DNA of 64,000 nucleotides, taken from NCBI RefSeq assembly GCF_026914185.1, contig NC_070558.1, positions 5,146,001 through 5,210,000 on the forward strand, in the 5' to 3' direction. The number at the start of each line of letters is the position of its first letter. Position 1 is the stretch's first letter. This DNA comes from Puccinia triticina. Its lineage: Eukaryota > Basidiomycota > Pucciniomycetes > Pucciniales > Pucciniaceae. The translations under genes and the position numbers were made by a program. This document shows positions 53,900 through 64,000 of this stretch, piece by piece. The notes under the pieces are model-generated. The model saw only the letters and a program-made list of their open reading frames with translations, was not told the origin of the DNA and made no database searches.

Positions 53900-55407
53900 A
53901 TGTCAGGACTGAATATCTCTGACGCAACAAACTCTGTGAAAGCCGCTGCCCAACAAACCGCCTCCAAGGCAGGTGAGGAAAGCCAAATGGCCCAACACCC
54001 CGTCACCCAAACCCAAGAGCCGGACGTAGACAAAAGCCAACAGGCCACATTGTTGCAAGCCCCAGGTCCGAACCCCAAGCCGCCCAAAGCAACAAAATCG
54101 GTGAAAGCTTCCAAGCCTACGACCGGCGCAGCAGCAAAAAACAACGCGAATACCCCAAGAGCTGAACCTGCCTCAGGATAACCCCCAAAAGGGCCGCTCC
54201 ACGACCCAGAGATTGCTGAGATAATTGGCCCGGTATGCGGTAAGCACCAAAAAACCAAGCTGGAGAAAGAACCAGGACTGACCATGACACCACATGAGAC
54301 CTCCCAATAGAACCGGCCGCGGTCAAGAAAGAGCCGGTATCCATCAAAGTTGAAGAAAAATCAAACAAGGCAGCCAACCGCGAGGCTTGTGCAATCCTCA
54401 TGACCAAGGTGTTACAAGCGGAAAGAGCGGGAGACGACACAAAGGTCAAACGCTACATGAAGATGTTCAAAGCCGTCCTGGCAGACCAGAAGACAGCGTT
54501 GAGATGTGTTGGACCCACAATCACCCAGTCACCGGTCATCCCACAGAAGAGACCAGCGACCCCCAGCGAGATGACGCAAGTACGGAATGTCAAATTCATC
54601 ACGGGGTGATCAAACTCCCACGACGACGGTGGTTTCCCCCCCTACTTCCACAAACTCCTCCTCAAATGTAAAGGCCCACTTCCCCTCACCATTTTCAACA
54701 GGGAATGGCAAGAAAAAGCCCTGGCCAAACATTCGAAAAACCAACCAAAGATTGAAGAATCAGCCTTGGAAAAGGGACTACGCTATCACAGCTTCCCAGT
54801 CCCAGACAAGCTCTCTCAGAACTTCTCCAACTGGACCCTCAACCACTGCTGCTTCTAATTAAACATGTGGGACAGTTTCCACTACCCGGTCCTTGCAGAA
54901 TGGATCCTAGCTCACAAGGAGCACTGCTACTGTCTCCCCCGGAAACAAGGCTTCATGGTAGCCCTGAGGTACGGCATCCGGATTTGAAACAATGTGTTTG
55001 CTTTCTGAGTCAAAGAAAAAGGAGAAGAATTGTTCTCCAATATTTCCCAATTCAAGCAGGAAACGGCCGATGAAGCCATCTCCACCTGTCGGGACTTCAA
55101 CAAGATAGGCCTCCAAGACAACCCATACGCAATGGGCGACGGCAAGGTCAGAGGCGACCCGATGAAAGGGATCCAACCCTCAAAATCTAACAGGTGCAAC
55201 CCCCCAGCTCATCCCAACCCACCAAAAACCAAGTCAAACCAAAAAGGGACCATGGATGAGTCCTCCTCCACAATGCAAGGTCACTCTTCCCTTCCCCCCA
55301 AACCCAATCAAGGCCGTGTGCCCCCTGGAAGCGGGTACAAGGGGAACAATTTCAACCCAAACCACACTGGAGGAAGCATGCAAAACCCGACCACAACCAG
55401 TAAGTGA
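53900..55407 (+). pseudogene. DIRS-like element gag-type gene
   Basis: ATG at 53900 (MSGLNISDATNSVKAA...). Low-complexity Ala/Lys/Pro region, then in shifting frames ...KRYMKMFKAVLADQKTALRC, TIFNREWQEKALAKHSKNQ, ALEKGLRYHSFPVPDKLSQNFSNWTLNH, FMVALRYGIRI and EELFSNISQFKQETADEAISTCRDFNKIGLQDNPYAMGDGK. I recognise the last blocks from rust DIRS-like gag proteins. Two TGA stops (54985-54987 and 55006-55008) sit where relatives have Arg or similar, and several frameshifts occur. Inactive. Confidence 0.7.
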
Positions 55408-55543
55408 CATAGACCCTCTCCCTAACCCTTTTATTTTTTGTCCTCCCTAACTCCCCTGTACTCTTGTTGCAGAACTGCCCCTTTCTAGATCCCTCAAGGA
55501 TGTCTCCCCCCTTCTCCCATCCTCCTCTTAGCACCCCATACAA

Positions 55544-56018
55544 TTGTCCCTACTCCTTCACCATGTTTCCCCACATCCCACCATGCAATGGATACGTGAG
55601 AATCCCACCCTAACATGTGTGAATTCTGTGCACCTCATTAGGGACAGATTGCCTGAGCAGAGAGCAACCCCTGAACCTGAGAGGAACAACCTGGGTCTCC
55701 CAAAGTGGCCTACCCGCGTGACCTGTGAGATGGATATTGATGGATGGGAAAAAGCTCTAAGCCAAGCAGGGCTAGCTGAGAAATATAGTGATTTCATCTG
55801 CGGCTTCAAGAAGGGTTTCCACCAAGGAATCCCAGAGCACAACCTGGGACCTGGAATCCCATACTACACCCCACCAAATCACCAAGGATCCATGCTGGCA
55901 AGAGAAAAGATTGAAGCCACCATTGCAAAAGAGATTGTGGCAGGGAGAATGTTTGGGCCGTTCTCTCACAAACAACTGATGGAACAATATGGATTCTTCC
56001 AAACATTTCCTAGACGTG
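55544..56018 (+). pseudogene. DIRS-like element RT, N-terminal part
   Basis: The frame (best from PEPERNNLGLPKWPTRVTC) includes WEKALSQAGLAEKYSDFICGFKKGFHQGIPEHNLGPGIPYYTPPNH and EIVAGRMFGPFSHKQLMEQYGFFQTFP, the typical start of DIRS-like RT. It stops at about 56018, where sequence switches to Copia-E; the RT palm is missing and only the thumb region reappears at about 59240. Confidence 0.8.
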
Positions 56019-56902
56019 GGGCTAAACTTGCCTTCCATTTGAGCCTTCCTATTATGGATGTATGCAAGGCATCCAAAAGTTTGGATGTAGTTAAGGTTTG
56101 GCTTGTGGCCGTACCATAGCTTGTATGCTGAATGCGGAAGCCCATTCCTTGATTTGTTGAAGATTTGATTTTGGATGAAAACTGCCGCATTGCACGCCAA
56201 ACTCCAATATTTGTTGGATATCCCGCTGTGGAGTAGCAAGGACCTTGCCTTTGTCAATATGGTTTGCATGAAGCGCTCAATCAGGCCGTTTTGTTGGGGG
56301 GTGTATGGAGCGTTAGTTTTCTTAACAATACCGAGAGAGTCACAGAAAGGAATCAGGAGTGAATTGAGAAACTCGCCGCCTCCATTGGTTGTAATCATCT
56401 TAACCTTTCTGTCACAAAGTCTTTTGGCACGGGTTATGAATGATTGACTTGCATTGAAAACATCTTCTTTAGTTTTTGATTTTAGAAAAGAAATGAAAAC
56501 CATTCTAGTGTGTTCATCAACAATCAACATGAAATACAAGTGATTGAATATACAAGGAATTCTAATAATGCCACTCAGATCTGTATGGATGTTGTCTAGA
56601 GGATGGAGGGAATACGGTTTTACTCCGGTTAGTGGGAGCTTGGTTGATTTACTGAGCTTGCAAGTGTTGCAGCTTGCGTCCGCTAGAGTCTTTTTTAAGT
56701 ACATTGGGTTCAGATGTCCTAGACAATTGTGATCTGCATTTAATGTGATATTGTCAGCTTCATTCGGGGTCATAGAATTGATATGAACTTTGCTGACAGG
56801 TTCAATCTTGACGACCATGAGGTTATTGATGTATTGACCGTGGAGGAATGTTTCATCATCAAAAGCAACAATGAATTTTGACAAGTTGTTTGGGTCTTGC
56901 AC
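56019..56902 (-). pseudogene. Copia-E integrase
   Basis: HNCLGHLNPMYLKKTL and CNTCKLSKSTKLPL are the HHCC zinc region; IHTDLSGII holds the first Asp, MITTNGGGEFLNS the second region (Asp replaced by Asn), and YTPQQNGLIERFMQT the catalytic Glu. FGCLAYIHN is the distal part. Truncated before the integrase C-terminus. Confidence 0.9.
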
Positions 56903-58400
56903 CTCTATAGCGCCCTTTTGTTTGAGAGCCCCGGCTGCAATTAAGTTGTTCCTTAGATGGAATATATAGCGAGTTGGTCAGAGTGAACTTTTCAATGGTG
57001 AATCCTTGAATAACAACATTGCCTCTAGCTTCCACCTTCAATTCTTCTGAGCCAGCCGTCATTATTGTATCTAGAGATTTTGACATTTTATTGACGTTAT
57101 TGAAGAAACTGTAGTCATTGAACATGTGGCTTGATGCCCCAGTGTCCCAGATTGCCTCAAATTTTGGATGCACTGTGTTAACTTCATTACCACACGCCAT
57201 GAAGACGTAGTTCTTCTTCTTTTTGGTGATTGTGGTTGTCCCGGTATGACTGGCAATATTGATGGATTCGGTCTGGTCAGATTGGTCAGATTGCAATGAT
57301 TCGAGCTTGGCGACTTTTGCAATGTTGGATTGGTTCTTTGGTGGATTGAGTCCTCTGGCTTCAAACCATTCTTGTTTGGCTTGGGTGTTTCCGGGTTTTT
57401 TGAAGCACTTTGACGCCGGATGGGGTCCTTGACATTTTTCCGGGGTGCATTGTTGTCGATCTGATTGTGGTTGTCTTGATGTGTTGCCAGCAAGCTTCAG
57501 GTTATGAATTCCATTGCTGAGTTTTCCAGTTGCAGAGAATTTAAACTCGTTATTTTCATCTTTGTATTGCTTTAGGGAACAGATAACTGATTGAGTATTG
57601 ATTGGTTTGACGTTCTGGAGAATGTGTCTGACTTCGACAGAATGAGATGTGTGCATTGAGTGAAGTAATCTTCTACCCATACTGGCTTCGTCGAGTGTGC
57701 CGCCTCAATTGAAAAATTTATTTTTGAGCTTGAGAAAATCATCAATATGAGAACAGATTGAGGTTTTGAAGTCTTGTTTGAAGTTCTCGATTTTGTTTTG
57801 AACCAGGTATAGTGTTGCTTTGTTGTCTGCTTGGTGAAAGTCTTTAACTAAGTTCCATAGGTGTGCTGGGCCTCATTTGACGAGGGGAATCATTCTTCCA
57901 GGGGTAGTTTGTGCGTCTGGGTTCTCTTCAAGTTCTTCGTTGGTTGGAGGGATCATTTCTCTAACCATTGGTATTTCAACGTCATTTATAGCTGTTCTGA
58001 ATCTTGCAGCATTTGTCTTGTCCATTCTAGAGTACATGAATTCAATGATACATCCTCTATTGATTTCATTAATTGCTGGAACAACTGAGAGGTCGGTAAA
58101 GTTGATATCTAGAAGGTAATTAGCCAGAAAGATTGAGTTGAGAGATCCTCCCACTTGACAACACCGAATGGTGTAGTTTTTGTCCGTGAGATCTTCTATT
58201 CCTTTAACTTTGTTGAGCATAGAGGACATCGCAAACGCATGTGCTTGGTCTGCACCGAGAACAAGACCTCCTCGATTGATGGCATTCTTGGAAGCTAGTT
58301 TTTGGGCGTTTTGGATTCTGAGTTGTTCTCGGGCTTGTTCCAATTGAGCTCGATCTCCTTGAGCAGGTGGTGGAATTGGGTTTTGGGTCTGTTTGGCCAT
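56903..58400 (-). pseudogene. Copia-E gag and protease
   Basis: ATG at 58400 (MAKQTQNPIPPPAQGDRAQLEQ) starts gag; it contains LTDKNYTIRCCQVGGSLNS and a stop at about 57873. It resumes as GRRLLHSMHTSHSVEVRHIL (57680) with a zinc-knuckle-like CTPEKCQGPHPASKC, then protease EAIWDTGASSHMFNDYS. At least one stop and one shift separate the parts. Confidence 0.88.
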
Positions 58401-58404
58401 TGAT

Positions 58405-58416
58405 CTCTCGCTACCA
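58405..58416 (-). promoter_or_regulatory. Copia-E primer binding site
   Basis: Minus-strand TGGTAGCGAGAG directly after an LTR end in TTTACA, 5 nt before the gag ATG. The match to a tRNA 3' end (CTCTCGCTACCA) fits a Ty1-like primer site. Confidence 0.8.
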
Positions 58417-59210
58417 TGTAAATTCTAGACAGAAATCGACCTGGGATTTGAGCAGTATAGCTTTATGGGACAAAAATTGTACCGTGTAAATAATCTCTGA
58501 CAACAAAAACGACTTCTCAAGCAAACACACCTGCAGTGGAAAGCGCAGTTGTGTTGATTTTAGATTTGGTTATGGATTCAGTTGAAGGACGCGTGTAAGA
58601 GCACAATGATTTAGTCTCTTCTTCACGGGTTGATAGTGTAAACGCGTGAATTTTATTTCAAACTAACCTTTATGGGACAAAAATTGTACCGTGTAAATAA
58701 TCTCTGACGGCAACAACGACTTCTCAAGCAAACACACCTAACATGGAAACAAAAGAAGGAGAGAAAAAGATAAGGACAAATAAGCAATGAACAATGAGAC
58801 AGTAATAAGATGATATGTAGGAATAGAGGAGTTATTTTATATTAGTGCATACCTGCGGTGGAAAGGGCAGTTGTGTTGATTTTAGATTTGGTTATGGATT
58901 TGGGTGAAGGACGCATGTAAGAGCACAATGATCCTGGATGGATGATAAAAAGGGAAAAAGAAGATAAAAGGAAGTTGGATAAAATTATTGTTAGTTGTTG
59001 TTGACGAGTTGTTGAGGTTTGAGTGATGTCTTTGAGGAAATTTTGTGCTTACTAGTCTCTTCTTCACGGGTTGATAGTGTAAACGCGTGAAGAAAAGACT
59101 AGCAAGCTCGGGGCGGGATGAATTTGCTTTTTGGCGTTGGGATCCTGATAGGGTTAGGTTAATGTTTGGTATATTCAAGATGCGAGTGAGAATTGGAATG
59201 TTGGCCGCGT
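58417..59210 (-). repeat. Copia-E LTR region with internal duplication
   Basis: A block beginning CTTTATGGGACAAAAATTG at 58470 recurs at 58670, and the second copy carries extra segments (about 58740-58850 and 58930-59045). Both end in TCTTCTTCAC...GTGTAAACGCGTGAA. The outer LTR end could not be fixed. Confidence 0.6.
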
Positions 59211-59214
59211 ATTC

Positions 59215-60317
59215 ATGATGAGTGGCGGATTTAGGCGTGAATTGAATGTAACTCAACATCTGGAACACCACGAAGAAAACTGTCTGCCTCCAAGACAACA
59301 AAAAGTATCAGCAAATACAACAAGTGAAGGCATTCCTGATTCCCGGCACCAAGTTCACCTTTGCACAAGTCAAACAGCTAGCAGGAAGACTAAATCATGT
59401 ATTGTATATCCTCCCACAATTACACTGTAACCTCAACAGCCTATATAGGTGGATAAACAAGTGGATCCACAGACAGACAGACCGCACCCTCCCAAAAGAT
59501 GCCCAGGTTGACCTTGAATACTGGCTGTTGATGCTCCTACAATACAAGGGGAGGAAAATGATTCAAAACCCAGGCCCCACCTTACCCGTATGAGACCAAG
59601 AACAAAGTCAACGTCCTCCTGAAGTCCTCGGCATACATTGGCGCGGAGCAGTCCGCTAAACCCAAGAAGAAGACCGTTTTGATCAGGCACCTTGTAATGC
59701 TCACCCCTGCGTGGATCGACGGATCTGAGTTCCAAAAGGCCCTCCTAGACCTGGTGATTGTTGCATTTTGGGGACTGGCTAGGCTATGAGAGCTCACATA
59801 CAACGACAAAACGGGACCCCTCCGAGAGTCGGCATCAGTGCTTGTCAGGGACGTCAGCTTCCAAACAGTCGACCACAAGAGAAGTGCTACACTGGCGATC
59901 CGGGGAGCCAAGACGGCCAGTCCCGGAAAGACTCAAGAAATCCACCTGGCAGCGAGGAAAATGATGATCTGCCCGCTCTTAGCCCTCAAAAGGAGAATCA
60001 AGAATGCTGCGGGACACAACACCTCCCTCTTTGGATACTGGGAAACCGACACTAGAGTACACCTCACCAAACCTGCTGCGTGTCGTGCACTATCTCAATT
60101 TTGGAACAAAAATGGGTGCTCTGGGATCTCTGGCCATTCCTTCAGAGTTGGGGGGACCTCTTTCCTTTGCAAGGCCGGCGTCCACGAAGACGGTCTTTGC
60201 TGGCTCGGGTGCTGGACCTCTGACTGTTACAAACTTTACATCAGAGAATACACAGAAGAAGAGAGTGCCGACACCGGCGAAATTCTACGGGAACTACAGA
60301 GATGCTGGACCAATTAA
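59215..60317 (+). pseudogene. DIRS-like element: RT thumb/RNase H and tyrosine recombinase
   Basis: 59250-59593 reads TVCLQDNKKYQQIQQVKAFLIPGTKFTFAQVKQLAGRLNHVLYILPQLHCNLNSLYRWINKW, the C-terminal RT region of DIRS-like elements. After shifts, 59838-60317 is the catalytic domain of a tyrosine recombinase: ISGHSFRVGGTSF holds the H-x-x-R pair, WLGCWTSDCYKLYIREYT holds the Trp and the nucleophile-type Tyr. Tyrosine recombinases replace integrase in DIRS elements. The product ends at 60317. Missing RT core and frameshifts make it inactive. Confidence 0.82.
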
Positions 60318-60999
60318 ACCCCACTTCCTTTGACAAAATCTCATGCCACCAATCTCTCACCGGCTCTGTGCTTTTCCAAACCAGAGTAACTAGCGCCTTC
60401 GCCCACACTCCCTCCGGGGGCTTTCTGCTCCGGGAGGATCCGGTCCGTTGCCTTCTCCTCCCTCTGGGACTTCTCCCTGTCCTGTCCCCCCTCCTGGGTG
60501 ACTTTGCACAAGGAGAAGCACCACGAGAGCGCAGCACACAGGATCGGGGACCATCCTCCCCCCGACCCGCACACAAGAGTCTTGGGAAGTCACTCCCTGA
60601 CTTCCGGGGCTCTCTCCATGTGAGCAGTTATTAGTGCCAGCGCTACTAGACAAAGAGAGCTTAAGGAAAACACGCCGCAGCCACCGCTGAGGCGCTGCGG
60701 CGCGGAGGGGCCTACACCACGGGTGCAGTTGGACGGCGGGCAGATGTCCGGTCCGACGTTGGCCACCCCCTCTCCGCCCCTGCAGTAATACTTTGCATGG
60801 TGGACGTTGGGAGGAGTGTATGTCGGGAAGGTCGGGCTGCCCCTGACAGCGGCTAGGCCACAAATCCTACCCGGATGTTGGGCTTCAAGCTGGGATTGCC
60901 CAGACGTTGTGAGAAATAAGAGTGGTTAGCTGGTGTAGAATGTCCGCTGACCGCCTTCTTCAAGAATATTGATGTCCAGGCTGTGTGATTGTTGGTAAC
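60318..60999. repeat. 3' flank of the DIRS-like element
   Basis: GC-rich. It shares ordered phrases with 30785-31130 (GGGGACCATCCTCCCCCCGA..CACACAAGAGTCTT), so this is probably the terminal non-coding region of the element. Exact end not seen. Confidence 0.5.
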
Positions 61000-62440
61000 T
61001 CGGCTCCGCACTGCTACTTTCCGCTAGCCTTCAGCGCTCCTCTACCGAACCTGATCTATAGCGTAATAATCCGCAAGTGAATAAAGCTCCGCACTTTGTA
61101 AGCGCCAGAATCCGCAGTAACTCTCTAATAAGAATAAGAACACAGATAATCTCCCAATAACTCTTGTACGTCCGTAGTTGTAAGTACAATGATGATTGAA
61201 ATCCGTAATAATCCGTAGGATAAAGATAATAGGATGAGGAAAAGAGAGGAGAAAAACCCTGAGCCACCCCCGTCCTTCCCTCCACGCATGTCACCGTTCC
61301 CACCCGATCCCGCACACCTGACACTTTCCCGCACTAGTCCTCCAGCTCCGCCCGCTATCCCGCTCGTCACTCTCCCAGACTCCGCTCCTCTCTGACGCTT
61401 GTCCTCCCACCGTCCTCTGTCTAGCCCCCGTCAGTTGTTCTCTTGCCACCGCCTTCACCCCGGTTCCACCCGCTGGTGGAACCCGCTCTGGCTGTCATGG
61501 CTCACCCGCTGACACGCCGCTGCTACCAGTCCACATGTGTAGTCCCGCTGCAGTCCAGCCCTGTCTTTTCTGCTCCGATCCGAAATCCGCAATCCGCAAT
61601 CCGCAATCCGTGCATTCCAATCCGCGCATGACTTTCTGTAAGCTTTCCTAGCGTGCTTTCCTGACCTCATCCCCAGTGCTTATGTCACCGGAATGCACTC
61701 TGCCTGAGCGGCTTTGTGCATTCCCCGCCCGCGCTATCCCCGCGTGGACATTCTACCGCGCTTGCCTATATAAATCACCACAACGTCGGCCGCAGGGCCT
61801 CGGGTCATGAGGAGATCCAAGAAGCAAAAATATTCCCAAGGGTGGGTCGATCTGGCAACCGCGCCACACCTCCGGAGGTTGACCGCTGACCGGTGCAATC
61901 GCTTACGACCACTGCGATGACAACGATGTTCATATCAGCTTCCATCTAAGTTACAATCATATACCGCATTCTCTTCTTATCATGAAGAGCAAACGGTGTG
62001 AAGTCCCACAATTTTTTTTTTTTTTCTTTTCTCTTCTATGTATGATCTGCAAGCACGCTTGGCAGATTGTACTGGTGGTCTCAGGAAACTCACTTTTTCA
62101 AGTGAGTTTCTGACCTTGGGCCAACGGACAGGTCGACTAGTCCGGTGACTCGTTGGGAAGGTTGGCTCATTTCCGGGGGCAGCCGACCTGTTGACAACCT
62201 CAAGGGCGAGCCGACCATGCTGACCCACCGGGCAGATGGGTTGGCCGGACCTATCAGACAAGCCGACCATGCTGCCTTGCGGGTCGGCACGGTCGGACGA
62301 GGTCGGCCTGCCCTCCCTGCCGTGAACAGCCGACGGGTGGTTGGGCAGGGTCGGGCCGACCCGGAGGGCTGCTCGACGTCCTACCAGGACGGCCCGACCC
62401 AAATCTGACGGGAGGGTCCGCCCGCCGCGCGACTCACTTT
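61000..62440. other. Gene-free region with short repeats
   Basis: 61030-61220 and 61560-61625 are rich in AATCCGC/CCGTAATAATCCG words, with a short tandem (AATCCGC)3 around 61585. 62083-62108 is a hairpin (GAAACTCACTT/AAGTGAGTTTC). 62110-62400 is a GC-rich block of GGTCGGC and GCCGACC words resembling the interior of a non-autonomous element. No coding signal. Confidence 0.45.
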
Positions 62441-63372
62441 ACAAGTGGAGCCGTGGTGTAGGGGTACCACCCCAAAGCCATCTCTGAACTATCTCTGGTG
62501 ACCTCCCCGAGGCGTCCAGGCGTGAATGGACTCACCTACCAAAGTCTTTGAAAATATTTTCCTTGACTCTCAGAGAAATATTTTTCTGTTCATGCGGGGA
62601 TATTGGACCAGTTCAATCACACAGAACATGACAGTTGAAGCTTTGGGTCAAAGAACTTGCTGAAGTGCTGCAGGTTGCGCAGCCATTACCCTCCTCCATC
62701 CAACTGGAGTTTTGAATCAGGGCCAAAGGGGTAGCCGTGGAAGCCACACAGAACCTGATTGAATGTGTGTTTTCCACAGCATACAAAATTCTGCTCTCAT
62801 TGAGCTTAACTAAGCCTCTCTGGGGAGGCGTGAAGAGTCTCCAAAGGAGAGGCTTTGCACCAAAGTCAGATTCCTGGCCAGGGAATTTTCAAAGGAAACC
62901 AACAATTTTGTGTTTACATTTATTTTATAATTAGCTCCACTCTTTGACTCCAAATTCTAGCTAGTGAATCTGTTGCAGCCCTTGATCTCAGCTATCTCGT
63001 ACGCATTTTTTCAAGTATTCTCAACAAAAATTGGCTGCTCAGCAGCCGTTCTTGCCAGGGTTGTTTCTGAGCAATTTGATGGGCCACACATTACAATTGG
63101 ACAGGTTCTTGCGGTTTTTGGCCTCACAAGACCTCCCAAGGCAGTTTTTTACATCACAATTACTTGCGAGGGATGAGGACACAAGCTTGATGGGATACAT
63201 GGTAAGATGTGCAATATCTTTTGAGAGGTGTTTGAAATGAAGAGAACCTTCACCGTGTAGATCTAGTTTGGTTTACTATTTAGGGCCCACGGAGATGCTC
63301 TCAGAGTGTAGAAGACGATAATGCACCTGCACAAGTTCCAAGTTGAAGGTTCCGGCTGGGGGATGTGGATGT
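62441..63372. other. Gene-free region with one TIR-family terminus
   Basis: 62804-62865 carries GAGCTTAACTAAGCCTCTCTGG...GGAGAGGCTTT, the left-end signature of the 9-bp TIR family, but no matching right end is present, so it is a fragment. Other frames (62964-63240) are not recognised. Confidence 0.45.
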
Positions 63373-63456
63373 ATGCGGGGTGGGGTCCGGCACGGCCACT
63401 CGCCCTTGACCGGGTCTGCTCATGACCACCAACCACCACCAGCCGAGCAACGGGCG

Positions 63457-64000
63457 ATGGCAGCAGCAGCAGCACCCACCAGCAACAGCAACAGCAACAG
63501 CAACACCAGCGACGGAAGACCAGCGAAGCGGACCAGGTTCAGCACCCCAGAAGCAGAACAACCCGGCCCACGAGCTGCTGACCATCCGCAACAGAAACTG
63601 GGACAAGAGCCAGAAGGTCTGCACATGATCCCGATCATCTCAGTGTATACATATCACGCCTGCTAACCGCCTCACACGCAGTCTCCGGCGCACCCCACAC
63701 CCCGGGCTTCTCGTCGGATGGAAGAAGCGGACGGGAGGACCGAGCACACCGAGGATCGGAAGCCAAAGACCCTCAGCCGGCGTCTCCTTCCACGACGATC
63801 CCTCCGCCGCTCGCACCTCAAACCCCATCAGACCGACAAGACAGTCTGACCCCGTTGAGCGAGCCACGCTCCGAGGAGGAAAACTATCCGCTGACCGCCG
63901 AGGTGTCCGAGAACGACCCTGAGATCAGCCAGTACGATATCTGGAGCGATTGCGAGCAGGAGGACTTCGACCAATCCGAGCTTCCCCACAATGGACTCCT
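63457..64000 (+). CDS. Disordered acidic protein, partial (runs off the window)
   Basis: ATG at 63457 (MAAAAAPTSNSNSNSNTSDGRPAKRTRFSTPEAEQ). Exon 1 ends at 63616 with a GTCTGC donor. A 65-nt intron with a CTAAC branch ends GCAG at 63681, and exon 2 continues in phase (VSGAPHTPGFSSDGRSGREDRAH...). It stays open to the window end with an acidic segment (SEPRSEEENYPL, DIWSDCEQEDFDQSE). Short Ser-Asn and poly-Ala runs, a basic PAKRTRF that could be a nuclear localisation signal, and Pro/Ser-rich stretches indicate mostly disordered sequence. An in-frame ATG at 63373 is an alternative start. Function not recognised. Confidence 0.65.

Larger units (their letters stand above)
56019..59210 (-). mobile_element. 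Copia-E, 5' fragment of a copia element within the DIRS-like element
   Basis: Minus-strand fragment that has LTR, primer site, gag, protease and integrase but no RT or RNase H. It ends in integrase (AYIHNRKAQMEGKFSPTS) at about 56019, where DIRS sequence begins. The right boundary with DIRS is near 59210. No flanking duplication is seen, so it arose by insertion followed by deletion or by rearrangement. Confidence 0.82.

Noticed and set aside
62452..62545. tRNA-like A box (TGGTGTAGGGG) with a possible tRNA body
   Set aside because: No matching B box GGTTCGANTCC at the right distance and no cloverleaf stems could be drawn, so not called as a tRNA or tRNA-derived SINE.
1..64000. Bacterial-type features (operons, ribosome binding sites, CRISPR arrays)
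   Set aside because: Introns, LTR elements and eukaryotic genes dominate; no regularly spaced direct-repeat array with unique spacers is present.

Overview
This is a eukaryotic window, best explained as a rust fungus (Pucciniales). Coding exons are split by short GT-AG introns of 65-112 nt, often with CTAAC/CTGAC-like branch points. The transposon types (Ty1/copia, DIRS-like, DUF6589-type proteins) and the gene families are ones I associate with Puccinia-like basidiomycetes. Only two genes are clearly conserved housekeeping genes: a four-exon prefoldin subunit 1 gene (23662-24283, minus) and a divergently transcribed EF-hand secretory protein gene like yeast SSP120/nucleobindin (24730-25771, plus). 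Other non-TE genes are a SAM-like-domain hypothetical (3851-4572, minus), a disordered acidic protein running off the right edge (63457-64000, plus), a secreted-protein gene now split in two (36394-37425 and 52744-53145, plus), and a multi-exon helical-protein gene on the minus strand (15671-19700) that is also interrupted.

Most of the window is a transposon nest. 1-1409 is the 3' end of a copia element (Copia-A). 8734-15670 is a complete copia provirus on the minus strand (Copia-B: 225-bp LTRs, TSD AACAG, initiator-Met half-tRNA primer site). It carries a solo LTR (10494-11259) and a small TIR element (14778-15318). 20077-21905 holds MITEs and a 1.26-kb foldback. 26563-31282 and 35278-35956 hold a series of small TIR elements. 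37426-52738 is a second full insertion (Copia-D, TSD ATAAA). It contains a Tourist-like MITE, a hAT-like GC-rich element, and a third copia (Copia-C, 39036-48906, TSD TGGTT, two 797-bp LTRs). The 3' LTR of Copia-C is in turn broken by a 3,992-bp TIR element. 53900-60320 is a DIRS-like element with gag, RT and tyrosine recombinase; its RT core is replaced by a 5' fragment of yet another copia (Copia-E, 56019 to about 59210).

The most interesting object is the TIR element at 44367-48358. It has 73-79 bp terminal inverted repeats, a perfect 9-bp target duplication, and two convergent genes: a DUF6589-type protein and a RecQ-like helicase. Both are truncated tail-to-tail by an internal deletion. 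At least five small elements elsewhere in the window (14778, 26563, 27451, 29808 and, more loosely, 31141) share its terminal motif C-N-A-(A/G)-CTTAAC and 9-bp duplications, so it looks like the coding member of a transposon family whose non-autonomous copies are spread through this region. I know DUF6589 as a basidiomycete protein family of unassigned function; that it is a transposase is my inference.

Many open frames in the window begin at GTG or TTG, which is not meaningful in a fungus. Starts below were chosen at ATG codons or at splice acceptors.
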